This document shows positions 1-7,483 of a stretch of DNA of 34,347 bases, in pieces. Position 1 is the stretch's first letter; each line of letters starts with the position of its first letter. The translations under genes and the position numbers were made by a program. The DNA comes from an uncultured Prevotellaceae bacterium (lineage in GTDB: Bacteria > Bacteroidota > Bacteroidia > Bacteroidales > Bacteroidaceae), in assembly GCA_900321835.1 (NCBI GenBank), contig ONXQ01000035.1:1-34347 (forward strand), in the 5' to 3' direction. Under the pieces are notes generated by a model that worked only from the letters and a program-made list of their open reading frames with translations, had not been told where the DNA came from and made no database searches.

Positions 1-522
1 GAGTGTGGCCATGTGGTTGGCGAAGTTGCAGGAGAACACGGCTGCGATGTGAAGCCAACGGCGGTCGTCGGACGAGAGTTCATAGACACTGTCGGTGAGG
101 CGTTCGGCCAGTCGGCGCAAGGTCAGCATGTCCTCCTTACGCCGTGTCTCGAGAAAGATGGGGATGTGGGCGAAGGAAACAATACGCTGGCGCGAAAAGG
201 TCTGCATCGGATAGAACACACCGCTGCCCATCATAGGCATCGAACCGGCAGTGTGGACAATAAGGCTATCTGGCAAATGACGCAGCGTTTCGTCCATCAC
301 ACCAGTCAGTACATCGTCCTTCACGGCGACGATGTAAACATCTGACTCCGTGTTGATTTCGCCTATTTGCTGACAAAACGCTTCAACGCCGAGTTCGTCG
401 GCCAGACGCTTTGCATTCGTAAGGGTGTGGCTATAAATCTGCAAAATCTCGACCCCTGCATCCTTCAATGCGTGGCCGAGATTGGTTGCCAAATTTCCTG
501 AACCTATGAGGGTGACGGTCAT
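1..522 (-). CDS. Rossmann-like/DUF2520 domain protein, C-terminus cut off by window edge
   Basis: I translated this directly from the minus strand; the first 174 residues are present and the rest lies beyond position 1. It opens MTVTLIGSGNLATNLGHAL, a Rossmann nucleotide-binding start with GSGNLATNL as the glycine-rich loop, and continues with IYSHTLTNAKRLADELGV and VYIVAVKDDVL, typical of the NADP-oxidoreductase-like half of DUF2520 proteins. The later stretch with HTAGSMPM and FYPMQTFS also fits that family. The substrate of the family is not established, so no reaction is assigned. Its ATG (520-522) overlaps the TGA of the nitroreductase gene in an ATGA junction, so the two are almost certainly co-transcribed and translationally coupled. 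It is the last visible gene of the bamD-rpoZ operon. Confidence 0.85.
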   Translation of the reverse strand, partial: MTVTLIGSGNLATNLGHALKDAGVEILQIYSHTLTNAKRLADELGVEAFCQQIGEINTESDVYIVAVKDDVLTGVMDETLRHLPDSLIVHTAGSMPMMGSGVFYPMQTFSRQRIVSFAHIPIFLETRRKEDMLTLRRLAERLTDSVYELSSDDRRWLHIAAVFSCNFANHMATL

Positions 523-1037
523 ACGATGTGTACGTTTTCCCACTTCAGTTTTTCTTCGTCCTGCGGCTTGCGCTCAATGGCGGGATGTCCGAAGGCGATG
601 ATGCAGACGGCTTGCTGTTCTTCAGGATAGCCGAGCAGGAAGCGGAGGATGTCGCTGGCGGGGGTACCGTCCTCCTGGCCGCGCAAACGCACTTGTGCCC
701 AGCAACTGCCCAGTCCGAGGTCGGCGGCTTGGTACTGCATCGTGACAGCGGCAATCGAGGCGTCTTCGACCCACACGTCCGTCTGATCCGTGTCCATGCA
801 CACCACCACGGCGAGCGGTGCATCTTTCACAAATTCGGCACCGGCCGACTTGCACTGGGAAATCTTCTCGAGCAGGTCGCGGTCGTCAACCACATGGAAA
901 TGCCATGCCCGCGTGCTCTTGGATGTCGGCGACATCAGTGCGGCACGGAGAATCACCTGCACCTCTTCGGGTGTCAGCGGCTGGTCGGTGAAGCGGCGGA
1001 TGCTCCGGCGACGTTGAACTAAATCCTTGAAATCCAT
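519..1037 (-). CDS. nitroreductase family protein
   Basis: A 172-residue flavin-dependent nitroreductase-fold protein. The N-terminal signature RRRSIRRFTDQPLTPEEV followed by ILRAALMSPTSKSTRAWHF is the FMN-phosphate binding region of the family, and the C-terminal part has GLGSCWAQVR and the IIAFGHPAIERKP segment that normally ends the domain. Members reduce nitro compounds, quinones or flavins with NAD(P)H and work as cytoplasmic dimers; the natural substrate here cannot be read from sequence. The length is on the short side but the domain looks complete. It starts 3 nt after the DUF4293 gene ends and its stop overlaps the next start, so it is inside a tight operon. Confidence 0.92.
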   Translation of the reverse strand: MDFKDLVQRRRSIRRFTDQPLTPEEVQVILRAALMSPTSKSTRAWHFHVVDDRDLLEKISQCKSAGAEFVKDAPLAVVVCMDTDQTDVWVEDASIAAVTMQYQAADLGLGSCWAQVRLRGQEDGTPASDILRFLLGYPEEQQAVCIIAFGHPAIERKPQDEEKLKWENVHIV

Positions 1038-1040
1038 ACG

Positions 1041-1517
1041 CTATCTGATTCGGTCAATTGAACGCACGAGTGCTTCGTCCTTGCGGATGCCGCGAATGGC
1101 GAGCATGTTCAGGATGATGCACACGAGGGGGTAGATGGCTCCGTGAGCCAGTTCGTAGTGGGCAGCGACGTGGACGTGTGCCAGTTGCTGCAGGTAGAAC
1201 CACACGATGAAGGCATAGGCGGCAAGGTATCCCACCAGCAGAATGGTGGAGAAGACGACGAGCCTCAACTGGCGCATCCTATAATTAAATAGGAAGATGC
1301 TCATCACGTTCAAGAGCAGAATCACGATGAGCAACACGCCGAACGGCCACGGACCAATCAGGTCGAGCGAAGATTCCTCGGCGGGACGGAACACAAAGTT
1401 CGTGAACGAGGCGACAATGTCTGTCTCGTTGGCAAAACGTCCGATGGTCGAGCAGAGGGAAACGCCGCAAAGCAAAGCCGTCAGGGCCAGATAGTACGTC
1501 TGAATGCGTTGAATCAT
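1041..1517 (-). CDS. DUF4293 family membrane protein
   Basis: A 158-residue protein that begins MIQRIQTYYLALTALLCG, the hallmark N-terminus of the Bacteroidetes-specific DUF4293 family. Four hydrophobic segments are visible, near residues 8-26, 58-78, 84-108 and 122-142, ending in a short basic cytoplasmic tail (IRGIRKDEALVRSIDRIR), so it is an inner-membrane protein with four spans. The family has no known function. It overlaps the upstream omega-subunit gene by 4 nt (ATGA), and this tie to rpoZ suggests a housekeeping role, but that is inference. Confidence 0.88.
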   Translation of the reverse strand: MIQRIQTYYLALTALLCGVSLCSTIGRFANETDIVASFTNFVFRPAEESSLDLIGPWPFGVLLIVILLLNVMSIFLFNYRMRQLRLVVFSTILLVGYLAAYAFIVWFYLQQLAHVHVAAHYELAHGAIYPLVCIILNMLAIRGIRKDEALVRSIDRIR

Positions 1518-1855
1518 AAGAGGTGGTCGCTGGGGGCGTCTTTCGCCGGGTTGCGATAATAAATCTTATCGTCGAGGAACTCCTGAGTGGCGATGAGCGT
1601 GGGTTTGGGCAGACGTTCGTAGAAGCGCGAAATCTGAATCTGCTCGTCGTTCTCAAACACTTCCTCCAGATTGTCGTTGGCTGTGCCGAACTCCTGAAGT
1701 TTCTTGGTGAGTTCTTCCTTCATCTCGGCGGCAATCTGGTTGGCGCGCTTACCAATGATGACAACACTTTCATAGACGTTACCGGTCTCTTTGCTAAAAT
1801 CCATGAGGTTGCGGGTCATGGTGTCCGTGGGTGCATTTGTCTTCTTGAAATCCAT
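1514..1855 (-). CDS. rpoZ: DNA-directed RNA polymerase omega subunit (Bacteroidetes type)
   Basis: A 113-residue protein matching the omega/RPB6-like protein of Bacteroidetes. The central segment GNVYESVVIIGKRANQIAAEMKE (about residues 25-47) is the conserved omega helix that clamps the C-terminus of the beta-prime subunit; the rest is a Bacteroidetes-type extension containing FYERLPKPTLIATQEFLDD. The role is assembly and stability of RNA polymerase. It lies downstream of bamD with a 165-bp gap that holds a heptamer repeat and a REP-like hairpin, and it overlaps the DUF4293 start by 4 nt. No separate -7 element was seen close to its start, so it may be read through from bamD. Confidence 0.88.
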   Translation of the reverse strand: MDFKKTNAPTDTMTRNLMDFSKETGNVYESVVIIGKRANQIAAEMKEELTKKLQEFGTANDNLEEVFENDEQIQISRFYERLPKPTLIATQEFLDDKIYYRNPAKDAPSDHLL

Positions 1856-1882
1856 TTTTAGAAATTATAAATTGTTATTAAA

Positions 1883-1980
1883 GTCGAGGGTCGAGGGTCA
1901 AGAGTCAAGAGTCAAGAGTCTAGAGCCGAGAGTCAAGAGTCGAGGGTCGAGTGTCGAGGGTCAAGAGTCGAGGGTCTAGA
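1883..1980. repeat. Tandem heptamer array, 14 units of GTCRAGR
   Basis: Fourteen consecutive 7-bp words fill this 98-bp stretch exactly, for example GTCGAGG, GTCAAGA, GTCTAGA and GCCGAGA. The variation is concentrated at positions 4-7 of the word. It separates bamD from the omega-subunit gene. The period is not a multiple of three and no gene runs through it. The function is unknown. Confidence 0.9.
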
Positions 1981-1981
1981 A

Positions 1982-2014
1982 TTCTCCCCCATTCGGGGGA
2001 GTTAGAGGGGGCTT
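1982..2014. repeat. REP-like GC-rich hairpin, copy 1
   Basis: A hairpin of CTCCCCC, loop ATTC, GGGGGAG is followed by the tail TTAGAGGGGGCTT. A nearly identical copy is at 14409-14440, and an inverted pair of related copies sits inside coaX. Dispersed single hairpins with a conserved tail are typical of REP elements. It lies 6 bp beyond the 3' end of bamD and could also stop transcription. Confidence 0.8.
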
Positions 2015-2020
2015 ATTGCC

Positions 2021-2851
2021 CTATTTCACGTGTGCCGAAGCGTGACGGTAGATGTTGTCGGCCTCTTTGATGTATTTGCTGTCGGGAAATTCGTTGCGGA
2101 AACCGAAGTATTCGTCAACCGTCTGCGAGTATCGCTCCGACATTTTCGCATCGACACTGTTCAGGGCCAACTTGTAGCGAGCACGGAGAATCAGCATATA
2201 CAGGTCCTCACGCAAGACGGTGTAGGGATAGGTCTTCAGCGCATTTTCGGCGGTGACGATGCAAGCCTCGTAGTTGCTGCCTCCATGTAGGCTGTTGCCA
2301 ATATACGAACCCAGGTTGTAGTAGAGTTTGGCAGCCGCATACTCCTTCTGTACCAGACGGTCCTGCAACTGGTAGATCATGTCGTTCACCTCGTTGCGAC
2401 GCTCGCTGTAGGGATAATAGTCGAGGAAGTCCTGAAGGGCGTTGATGGCCGTGTAGGTGGGCGTCTGGTCGAGACGTGGGTCGGGCGACTGCAGGAACGA
2501 AGCCCGACCGTTGTAGTAGCGGGCCAGTTCGGTGTATTCACCCTTCGGATAGGTCTTGTAATAGCGTTCGAAATAGAGCGCAGCCGTTTCGTAGTCACGA
2601 AGGTTGAAGTGGCACATTCCCAGCATGAAGAGCGATTCTTCGGCTCGGTCGCTGCCTTTCAGCATTCGAACCAGTTCGTCGAGCAGTTGGTAGCACTGCA
2701 CATACTTGCCAGCCGCATAGCACTGTTTGGCCGCCTCATATTTGTAGTCATAGTCCTGCGTACGGAACAAGGCATTATAACTGTTACTGCACGACGACAG
2801 CAGCAGAATCGTTGCCGAAAGCAGGGGAATTATGGTCTTTTTAAGCATCAT
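2021..2851 (-). CDS. bamD: outer membrane protein assembly factor BamD (lipoprotein)
   Basis: A 276-residue lipoprotein with TPR-like repeats. The signal peptide ends in the lipobox LLSSC, with the lipidated Cys at residue 21. The mature part has the helical-repeat pattern of BamD: KYEAAKQCYAAGKYVQCYQLL, then ESLFMLGMCHFNLRDYETAALYFERYYKTYP and ARYYNGRASF. BamD works with BamA at the inner face of the outer membrane to fold beta-barrel proteins. Two adjacent in-frame ATGs (2849-2851 and 2846-2848) could each be the start. A TAACTTTG -7 element sits 29-36 bp upstream. It heads the likely operon with rpoZ, DUF4293, the nitroreductase and the DUF2520 gene. Clients made in this window could include the LptD and FadL-like barrels. 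Confidence 0.92.
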   Translation of the reverse strand: MMLKKTIIPLLSATILLLSSCSNSYNALFRTQDYDYKYEAAKQCYAAGKYVQCYQLLDELVRMLKGSDRAEESLFMLGMCHFNLRDYETAALYFERYYKTYPKGEYTELARYYNGRASFLQSPDPRLDQTPTYTAINALQDFLDYYPYSERRNEVNDMIYQLQDRLVQKEYAAAKLYYNLGSYIGNSLHGGSNYEACIVTAENALKTYPYTVLREDLYMLILRARYKLALNSVDAKMSERYSQTVDEYFGFRNEFPDSKYIKEADNIYRHASAHVK

Positions 2852-2879
2852 TGTTCGATGGAGTGCACATAAAATCGTG

Positions 2880-2887
2880 CAAAGTTA
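2880..2887 (-). promoter_or_regulatory. -7 element of the bamD promoter
   Basis: On the minus strand this reads TAACTTTG followed by C, matching the Bacteroidetes primary sigma -7 consensus TAnnTTTG. Transcription would start near 2873, leaving a leader of about 22 nt before bamD. No clear -33 TTTG was seen at the usual distance. Confidence 0.65.
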
Positions 2888-2897
2888 CGAATAAAAA

Positions 2898-2960
2898 GTG
2901 AAACGTGAAAGGTGAAAAGTGAAAAATCACCGATTCTTTATAGTTTTTTCACGTTTCACA
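2898..2960. repeat. Heptamer array GTGAAAR with inverted complement
   Basis: Four tandem words, GTGAAAC, GTGAAAG, GTGAAAA and GTGAAAA (2898-2925), are followed after about 19 bp by TTTTTTCAC and GTTTCAC (2945-2960), the inverted complement. The unit can fold into a hairpin. It lies in the divergent bamD/uvrB gap just beyond the bamD promoter. Confidence 0.75.
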
Positions 2961-3000
2961 CAGCATTTATGCCGACTTTGTGAACAGCCCATCGTCCTTC

Positions 3001-3110
3001 CGCACTGGTACGAAAGTTCCACCGCAGTGGTACGATGGTTTCTCTGCGCTGGTACGTTTGTACCACTGCGTCGGTACAACTGTACCAAACCGCTGGAACC
3101 ATTTTGGTAC
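3001..3110. repeat. 22-bp palindromic-unit array 1
   Basis: About five imperfect palindromes of the type TCCACCGCAGTGGTAC are separated by 5-6 nt linkers (GAAAGT, GATGGT, GTTTG, AACTG), giving a 21-22 bp period. The 433-bp bamD-uvrB gap (2852-3284) otherwise holds only two promoters and a heptamer hairpin; no gene is seen in it. Confidence 0.88.
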
Positions 3111-3229
3111 GCCCAACACGTTTTGCATCAACTGGTTACAAAACAGAAGGAGGGCTCGCCTGAATGTAAAAAAGACTGGCAAGGATGAAAAAAAGCAGCA
3201 CAGACGAATGTTTTCTCGCAGATTATTCG

Positions 3230-3237
3230 TATTTTTG
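3230..3237 (+). promoter_or_regulatory. -7 element of the uvrB promoter
   Basis: TATTTTTG followed by C fits TAnnTTTG, with a T-rich stretch (3209-3214) about 16 bp upstream that may serve as -33. The start of transcription would be near 3244 and the leader about 40 nt. No LexA-type operator was recognised. Confidence 0.6.
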
Positions 3238-3284
3238 CATCTTGAATCTAAATGTGAACTGAGTTGTTCCGCAGTCAATAAGAA

Positions 3285-5303
3285 ATGGTATTCAATCTGA
3301 CCTCACAATACGAACCGACAGGCGACCAGCCAGAGGCCATCGCCGAGTTGACACAGGGAGTCAAGGACGGACTTCCTGCACAGGTGCTGCTCGGAGTGAC
3401 GGGCAGCGGCAAGACGTTCACCATCGCCAATGTGATTCAGAACATCGGCCGCCCCACCCTCATCCTCAGCCACAACAAGACGCTGGCCCACCAACTCTAC
3501 ACCGAGATGCAGGGCTTTTTTCCCGACAATGCGGTCGAGTATTACGTGAGTTACTACGACTATTATCAGCCGGAGGCTTACATTCCCTCGACCGACACCT
3601 ACATCGAGAAGGACCTCGCCATCAACGAGGAGGTGGACCGCCTGCGCCTTCGTGCCACCTCTGCCCTGCTCTCCGGCCGCAAGGACATCATCGTCGTGAG
3701 CAGTGTATCGTGCATCTACGGCATGGGTGCGCCGATGGACTTCAACGAGAACATCATCCGCCTCCGTGTGGGTGAGTCGATGGACATCAACGTGCTGCTC
3801 CGCAAACTTGTCGATAGCCTCTACGTGCGCAACGACATGGACTTGACCCGCGGCCATTTCCGTGTGAAGGGCGACACGGTCGATATCTATCTGGCTTACG
3901 ATGAACGCATCGCCCGCATCCACTTCGGATGGGACGAAGTGGAGCGCATCGAAGAACTGGACGCTGTGACGATGCAGCCCTACGGCGAGTTTGAGGAATA
4001 CCAGATTTATCCGGCGAACCTCTTCATGACGTCGAAAGAACGCACGCAGCAAGCCATCCACCAAATTGAGGACGACCTGCGCGAGCGCCTCGACTTCTAC
4101 GAGGAAATCGGCGACCTGACGAAGAAAAACCTGCTCGAAACGCGCGTCACAAACGACCTGGAAATGATTCGCGAACTGGGTCATTGTTCGGGTATAGAGA
4201 ACTATAGCCGATACTTCGACGGACGTCAGCCTGGAGAACGCCCCTACTGTCTGCTCGACTTCTTTCCCGACGACTTCCTCCTCGTCGTCGATGAGAGCCA
4301 TGAGTCGATTCCGCAAATCCGTGCCATGTACGGCGGCGACCGCAAGCGCAAGACAACCCTCGTCGAATACGGCTACCGTCTGCCTGCAGCCCTTGACAAC
4401 CGTCCGCTGCAGTTCGACGAATTTGAGGCCATGACGCCCCAGACGATCTACGTCAGTGCCACACCGGCGGAGTACGAGTTGCAGAAGTCCGAAGGCGTGA
4501 TTGTGGAGCAGGTCATCCGCCCCACCGGTCTGCTCGACCCGAAAATCGAGATTCGTCCCACCGAGAACCAAGTCGATGACCTCATGGAAGAAATCCAGAA
4601 GCGCGTCGAACGCGATGAGCGTGTGCTCGTGACTACGCTCACAAAGCGCATGGCCGAGGAACTGTCGGAATATCTGCTGAACAACGACGTCCGCACCTCT
4701 TACATCCATAGCGACATCGACACCTTCGAACGCGTCGAGACGCTCGACAAGTTGCGCCGCGGAGAGATTGACGTGCTGGTGGGCGTCAACCTCCTGCGCG
4801 AAGGTCTTGACCTGCCCGAAGTGTCACTCGTCGCCATTCTCGACGCTGACAAGGAAGGTTTCCTGCGCAGCCATCGGGCCCTCACCCAAACCATCGGACG
4901 TGCTGCCCGCAACGTGAACGGCACTGCCATCTTCTATGCAGACAAGATTACGCTGTCGATGCAACTGACTATCGACGAAACCAACCGCCGTCGCACGAAG
5001 CAGATGCAGTACAACACCGAGCACGGCATCACACCGACCCAAATCCGCAAGACCATCAAGAGCCTGCACGAAGGCAAGCGTGTCGATTACCTCGAAAAGG
5101 CATACATGGATGCCGACCTCAACCGCGCTGCCGAGGAGACCGACCCGATTGTCTCGACCATGACACACGACCAACTCGCCGCCAGCATCGAACACACCCG
5201 CACCCTCATGCAGCAGGCAGCCAAGCGCCTCGACTTCGCACTCGCTGCCCAGTATCGCGACGAAATGCTCAAGATGCAGGACATTTTGGAAAACAAAGAT
5301 TGA
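3285..5303 (+). CDS. uvrB: excinuclease ABC subunit UvrB
   Basis: A complete 672-residue UvrB, the damage-verifying helicase-like subunit of nucleotide excision repair, which receives DNA from UvrA and recruits UvrC. Walker A is GVTGSGKT at residues 37-44. The beta-hairpin region YYDYYQPEAYIPSTDTYIEKD (near residues 90-112) clamps the DNA strand. Motif II appears as VVDESHES. The helicase C-terminal half carries TTLTKRMAEEL, YIHSDIDTFERVE, VGVNLLREGLDLPEVSLVAILDADKEGFLRS and QTIGRAARN. The last 40 residues form the UVR motif that contacts UvrC (AAKRLDFALAAQYRDEMLKMQ). Length matches the family. It is followed by a heptamer array and an AlkZ-related gene on the same strand; the pairing of two repair genes is suggestive but not proof of co-regulation. 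Confidence 0.98.
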   Translation: MVFNLTSQYEPTGDQPEAIAELTQGVKDGLPAQVLLGVTGSGKTFTIANVIQNIGRPTLILSHNKTLAHQLYTEMQGFFPDNAVEYYVSYYDYYQPEAYIPSTDTYIEKDLAINEEVDRLRLRATSALLSGRKDIIVVSSVSCIYGMGAPMDFNENIIRLRVGESMDINVLLRKLVDSLYVRNDMDLTRGHFRVKGDTVDIYLAYDERIARIHFGWDEVERIEELDAVTMQPYGEFEEYQIYPANLFMTSKERTQQAIHQIEDDLRERLDFYEEIGDLTKKNLLETRVTNDLEMIRELGHCSGIENYSRYFDGRQPGERPYCLLDFFPDDFLLVVDESHESIPQIRAMYGGDRKRKTTLVEYGYRLPAALDNRPLQFDEFEAMTPQTIYVSATPAEYELQKSEGVIVEQVIRPTGLLDPKIEIRPTENQVDDLMEEIQKRVERDERVLVTTLTKRMAEELSEYLLNNDVRTSYIHSDIDTFERVETLDKLRRGEIDVLVGVNLLREGLDLPEVSLVAILDADKEGFLRSHRALTQTIGRAARNVNGTAIFYADKITLSMQLTIDETNRRRTKQMQYNTEHGITPTQIRKTIKSLHEGKRVDYLEKAYMDADLNRAAEETDPIVSTMTHDQLAASIEHTRTLMQQAAKRLDFALAAQYRDEMLKMQDILENKD

Positions 5304-5321
5304 CAATAAAAAATGATCCGG

Positions 5322-5412
5322 AAGACAAGCGACGAGAGTCAAGCGCCAAGCGTCAAGAGCCGGGAGTCCCTTGACCCTTGATCACAGACCCTTGCCTATC
5401 GCCCCTTGACCA
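5322..5412. repeat. Heptamer array GAGTCAA with its inverted complement TTGACCC
   Basis: Thirteen 7-bp words run in register. The first half reads as GAGTCAA, GCGCCAA and GCGTCAA; after GAGTCCC (5364-5370) the words switch to the opposite strand, TTGACCC, TTGATCA and TTGACCA. The array can fold back on itself. It fills the uvrB to AlkZ-like gap and touches the alternative TTG start at 5406. Confidence 0.8.
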
Positions 5413-5420
5413 AAATTAAA

Positions 5421-6083
5421 ATGCACCAGATTCACACCTGTCCCGAACTGATTGAGTTCATCCAGCAAGTCGGATTCCTGCCGCTGCTCGAGAGCGGAAT
5501 CCCCGGCTACTCGGCCGAGGCGCTGATGGCCGAAGAGTGCCGCTACACCGTCTTTCCCGACGGTTCGTGGGAGTGGCCTCTGTGGCAGTGGAAAGGCCCG
5601 GTGGTGCAGGAAGGACGCTGCGTCTATGGCAAGTTCTTTGCTGGAAAGGCAGGATTTGTCAGCCTCGACTGGTGGCCGCACCTCATGGGATGGCGCCGCA
5701 GACAGCACCCCAAGCCAGCATCCGACAGCATCGAGCAAGCCATTCTCGAAACGCTACAGGAGAGCGGCAGCATGATTACACGGCACCTACGAGCCGCCTG
5801 CGGTTTCACAGGACCCAAGATGCGGGGCAAGTTCGACGGCTACATCACACGCCTGCAAATGGCCTGCCGCATCGTCACCGAAGACTTTGTCTATCCCCGC
5901 GACCAGCACGGCCGCGAATACGGCTTCGGGTGGTCGCTCCTCACCACACCCGAACTCCTGCTCGGCCGCGAAGCCTGTCTGTGTGACTGCCCGCCCGAAG
6001 AGTCCCTGCAACGCATGACGGCGCATCTGCACCAGATTCTGCCCCACGCCACCGAGCGGCAAATCATGAAGATACTGAAATAG
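5421..6083 (+). CDS. AlkZ-related (YcaQ-like) conserved protein
   Basis: A 220-residue protein that I recognise as a conserved Bacteroidales family usually labelled AlkZ-related, after the YcaQ/AlkZ interstrand-crosslink DNA glycosylases. Visible blocks are HQIHTCPELIEFIQQVGFLP, CRYTVFPDGSWEWPLWQWKG, AGFVSLDWWP, then SMITRHLRAACGFTGPKM, a winged-helix-like segment, then RLQMACRIVTEDFVYP and the Cys-rich LGREACLCDCPPEE. The tryptophan-rich centre and the winged-helix resemblance support nucleic-acid binding, but I cannot confirm the glycosylase catalytic motif, so the activity is uncertain. I chose the ATG at 5421 over the in-frame TTG at 5406, because the TTG falls within the heptamer array. 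It follows uvrB on the same strand. Confidence 0.68.
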   Translation: MHQIHTCPELIEFIQQVGFLPLLESGIPGYSAEALMAEECRYTVFPDGSWEWPLWQWKGPVVQEGRCVYGKFFAGKAGFVSLDWWPHLMGWRRRQHPKPASDSIEQAILETLQESGSMITRHLRAACGFTGPKMRGKFDGYITRLQMACRIVTEDFVYPRDQHGREYGFGWSLLTTPELLLGREACLCDCPPEESLQRMTAHLHQILPHATERQIMKILK

Positions 6084-6117
6084 CAAGGAACCACAACATC
6101 CCGACCGCCCCGTACCC

Positions 6118-6269
6118 AAAAAAATACCACTGCGCCGGTACAACCGTACCAACGCAGTGGTATTTTTGTTTCAACGCACTGGTACAAGTGTACCAGCGCA
6201 GTGGTACGGAAGTTCCAGCGCACCGTTCCATGAGTGGCAGCGCAATGGTAGGAATGTGACGCTGCAGCG
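6118..6269. repeat. 22-bp palindromic-unit array 2, terminator-like
   Basis: About seven palindromic units lie between two convergent genes and run up to the nspC stop codon. The left end forms a perfect 15-bp inverted repeat, arms 6120-6134 and 6153-6167, with AAAAATACC at one end and GGTATTTTT at the other, enclosing a second hairpin GGTAC-AACC-GTACC. A T-run follows the stem on either strand, so it could act as a two-way terminator. Confidence 0.88.
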
Positions 6270-7394
6270 TCAGCACATGCGGTCACGATAGTCTTCGTAG
6301 CGGAACTGGCGGTAGAGTTCGAACGTGCCGTCGCTGTGGAGCATACCGATGGAAGGATGGTGGATGCCGTTGAACATGGTGGTCTTGACCGTGGTGTAAT
6401 GGATCATGTCCTCAAAAATGATGGGCTCGCCGATTTGCAATTCGTGGTCGAACCACCAGTCGCCCATCACGTCGCCGGAAAGACAAGAGTTGCCGCCCAG
6501 TCGGTACTTGAAGCCTTCGCCCTCTTGGGACGCCCCTCTTACCTCTGGCTGATAGGGCATTTCGAGACAGTCGGGCATGTGGCAGGTGAAGGAGACGTTG
6601 AGAATGGCGGTGCGTATGCCGTGATTTTCAACGATGTCAACCACACGGGCGAGGAGTGGGCCTGTCTGCCAGGCAAAGGCACTGCCAGGCTCAAGAATCA
6701 CATGGAGGTGGGGATAGCGGCGACGGAAGTCCAGCAGGGTGCTGACCAGAAGTTCTACGTTGTAATCCTTCCTCGTCATCAAGTGTCCGCCGCCGAAGTT
6801 AATCCATTTGAGTTTCGGGAACCATGCGCCGAACTTTTCCTCCACGTGCCGAAGGCTGCGAACGAAGGCTTCGGCACTGCTTTCGCAGTGGTTATGAATG
6901 TGGATGCCATCGACATCAGCAGCAGGGCTGAGGCTTCCAAACCGACTGCCGGGGGCACAGGGGTTGTAGAGTTCGGTTTCAATCTCACTGTACTCGGGAT
7001 TGACACGAAGTCCGACGCTGACGCCAGCGGCACGTGCCCGTGGTGCGAAGCGTTCGTACTGCGAGAGCGAATTGAACGTGACGTGGCTGCTGCAACGGAG
7101 AATTTCGTCGAAAGTTTCGTCTTCGTAGGCAGGGCTATAGGTGTGTGCCTTGCTGCCAAATTCCTCGTAGGCCAGTCGTGCCTCGTAGGGACTGCTGGCG
7201 GTGGTATGCTGAATGTACTGGCGGAAAATGGGGAAGGACTTCCACAGAGCAAACGCCTTGAAAGCGAGGATGATTTCGACGCCGGCTCGCTCAGCAACGC
7301 TCTGGATGAGCGAAAGATTGCGGCGCAGCAAATCTTCCTCCATCACATAGCAGGGATTGGGAATCTTCGACAAATTTTCTTCAAGGGAGGTCAT
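6270..7394 (-). CDS. nspC: carboxynorspermidine/carboxyspermidine decarboxylase
   Basis: A 374-residue PLP enzyme of the alanine-racemase-fold decarboxylase family. It removes the carboxyl group of carboxy(nor)spermidine, the last step of the aspartate-semialdehyde route to spermidine used in many Bacteroidetes. The opening NPCYVMEEDLLRRNLSLI is typical of NspC, and the PLP lysine is Lys46 in EIILAFKAFALWKSFP. Later blocks are SSPYEARLAYEEFG, VGLRVNPEYSEIETELYNPC, HIHNHCESSAEAF, KWINFGGGHLMTRKDY, VILEPGSAFAW and the C-terminal SCLSGDVMGDW, which supplies the cross-subunit active-site Cys. Length is normal. Its partner dehydrogenase is not in the window, but aguB, which makes putrescine, is at 20236. 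Its 3' end abuts repeat array 2. Confidence 0.93.
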   Translation of the reverse strand: MTSLEENLSKIPNPCYVMEEDLLRRNLSLIQSVAERAGVEIILAFKAFALWKSFPIFRQYIQHTTASSPYEARLAYEEFGSKAHTYSPAYEDETFDEILRCSSHVTFNSLSQYERFAPRARAAGVSVGLRVNPEYSEIETELYNPCAPGSRFGSLSPAADVDGIHIHNHCESSAEAFVRSLRHVEEKFGAWFPKLKWINFGGGHLMTRKDYNVELLVSTLLDFRRRYPHLHVILEPGSAFAWQTGPLLARVVDIVENHGIRTAILNVSFTCHMPDCLEMPYQPEVRGASQEGEGFKYRLGGNSCLSGDVMGDWWFDHELQIGEPIIFEDMIHYTTVKTTMFNGIHHPSIGMLHSDGTFELYRQFRYEDYRDRMC

Positions 7395-7414
7395 AGAATG
7401 ATAAAAAAGAGGTC

Positions 7415-7477
7415 ATCAAGGATATTAAGGGTAATCTGCCTGCAAGGAATATCCAGCAAATCCTTAAAATCCTTGAT
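7415..7477. terminator. Long inverted repeat after the UvrD-like gene
   Basis: Arms 7415-7430 (ATCAAGGATATTAAGG) and 7462-7477 (CCTTAAAATCCTTGAT) pair with one mismatch around a 31-nt loop. It begins 7 bp beyond the helicase stop codon and ends about 20 bp before nspC starts, so a role in ending the helicase transcript is likely. There is no strong T-run, so an mRNA 3'-end hairpin is the alternative. Confidence 0.6.
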
Positions 7478-7483
7478 GAATAA

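Noticed and set aside
3001..3110. CRISPR array
   Set aside because: Units diverge from each other, linkers are only 5-7 nt and recur among arrays, and no cas gene is present.
3303..4709. Long minus-strand open frame opposite uvrB (468 residues)
   Set aside because: It is a shadow of uvrB caused by GC-rich codon use. Its translation is low in complexity and has no domain.
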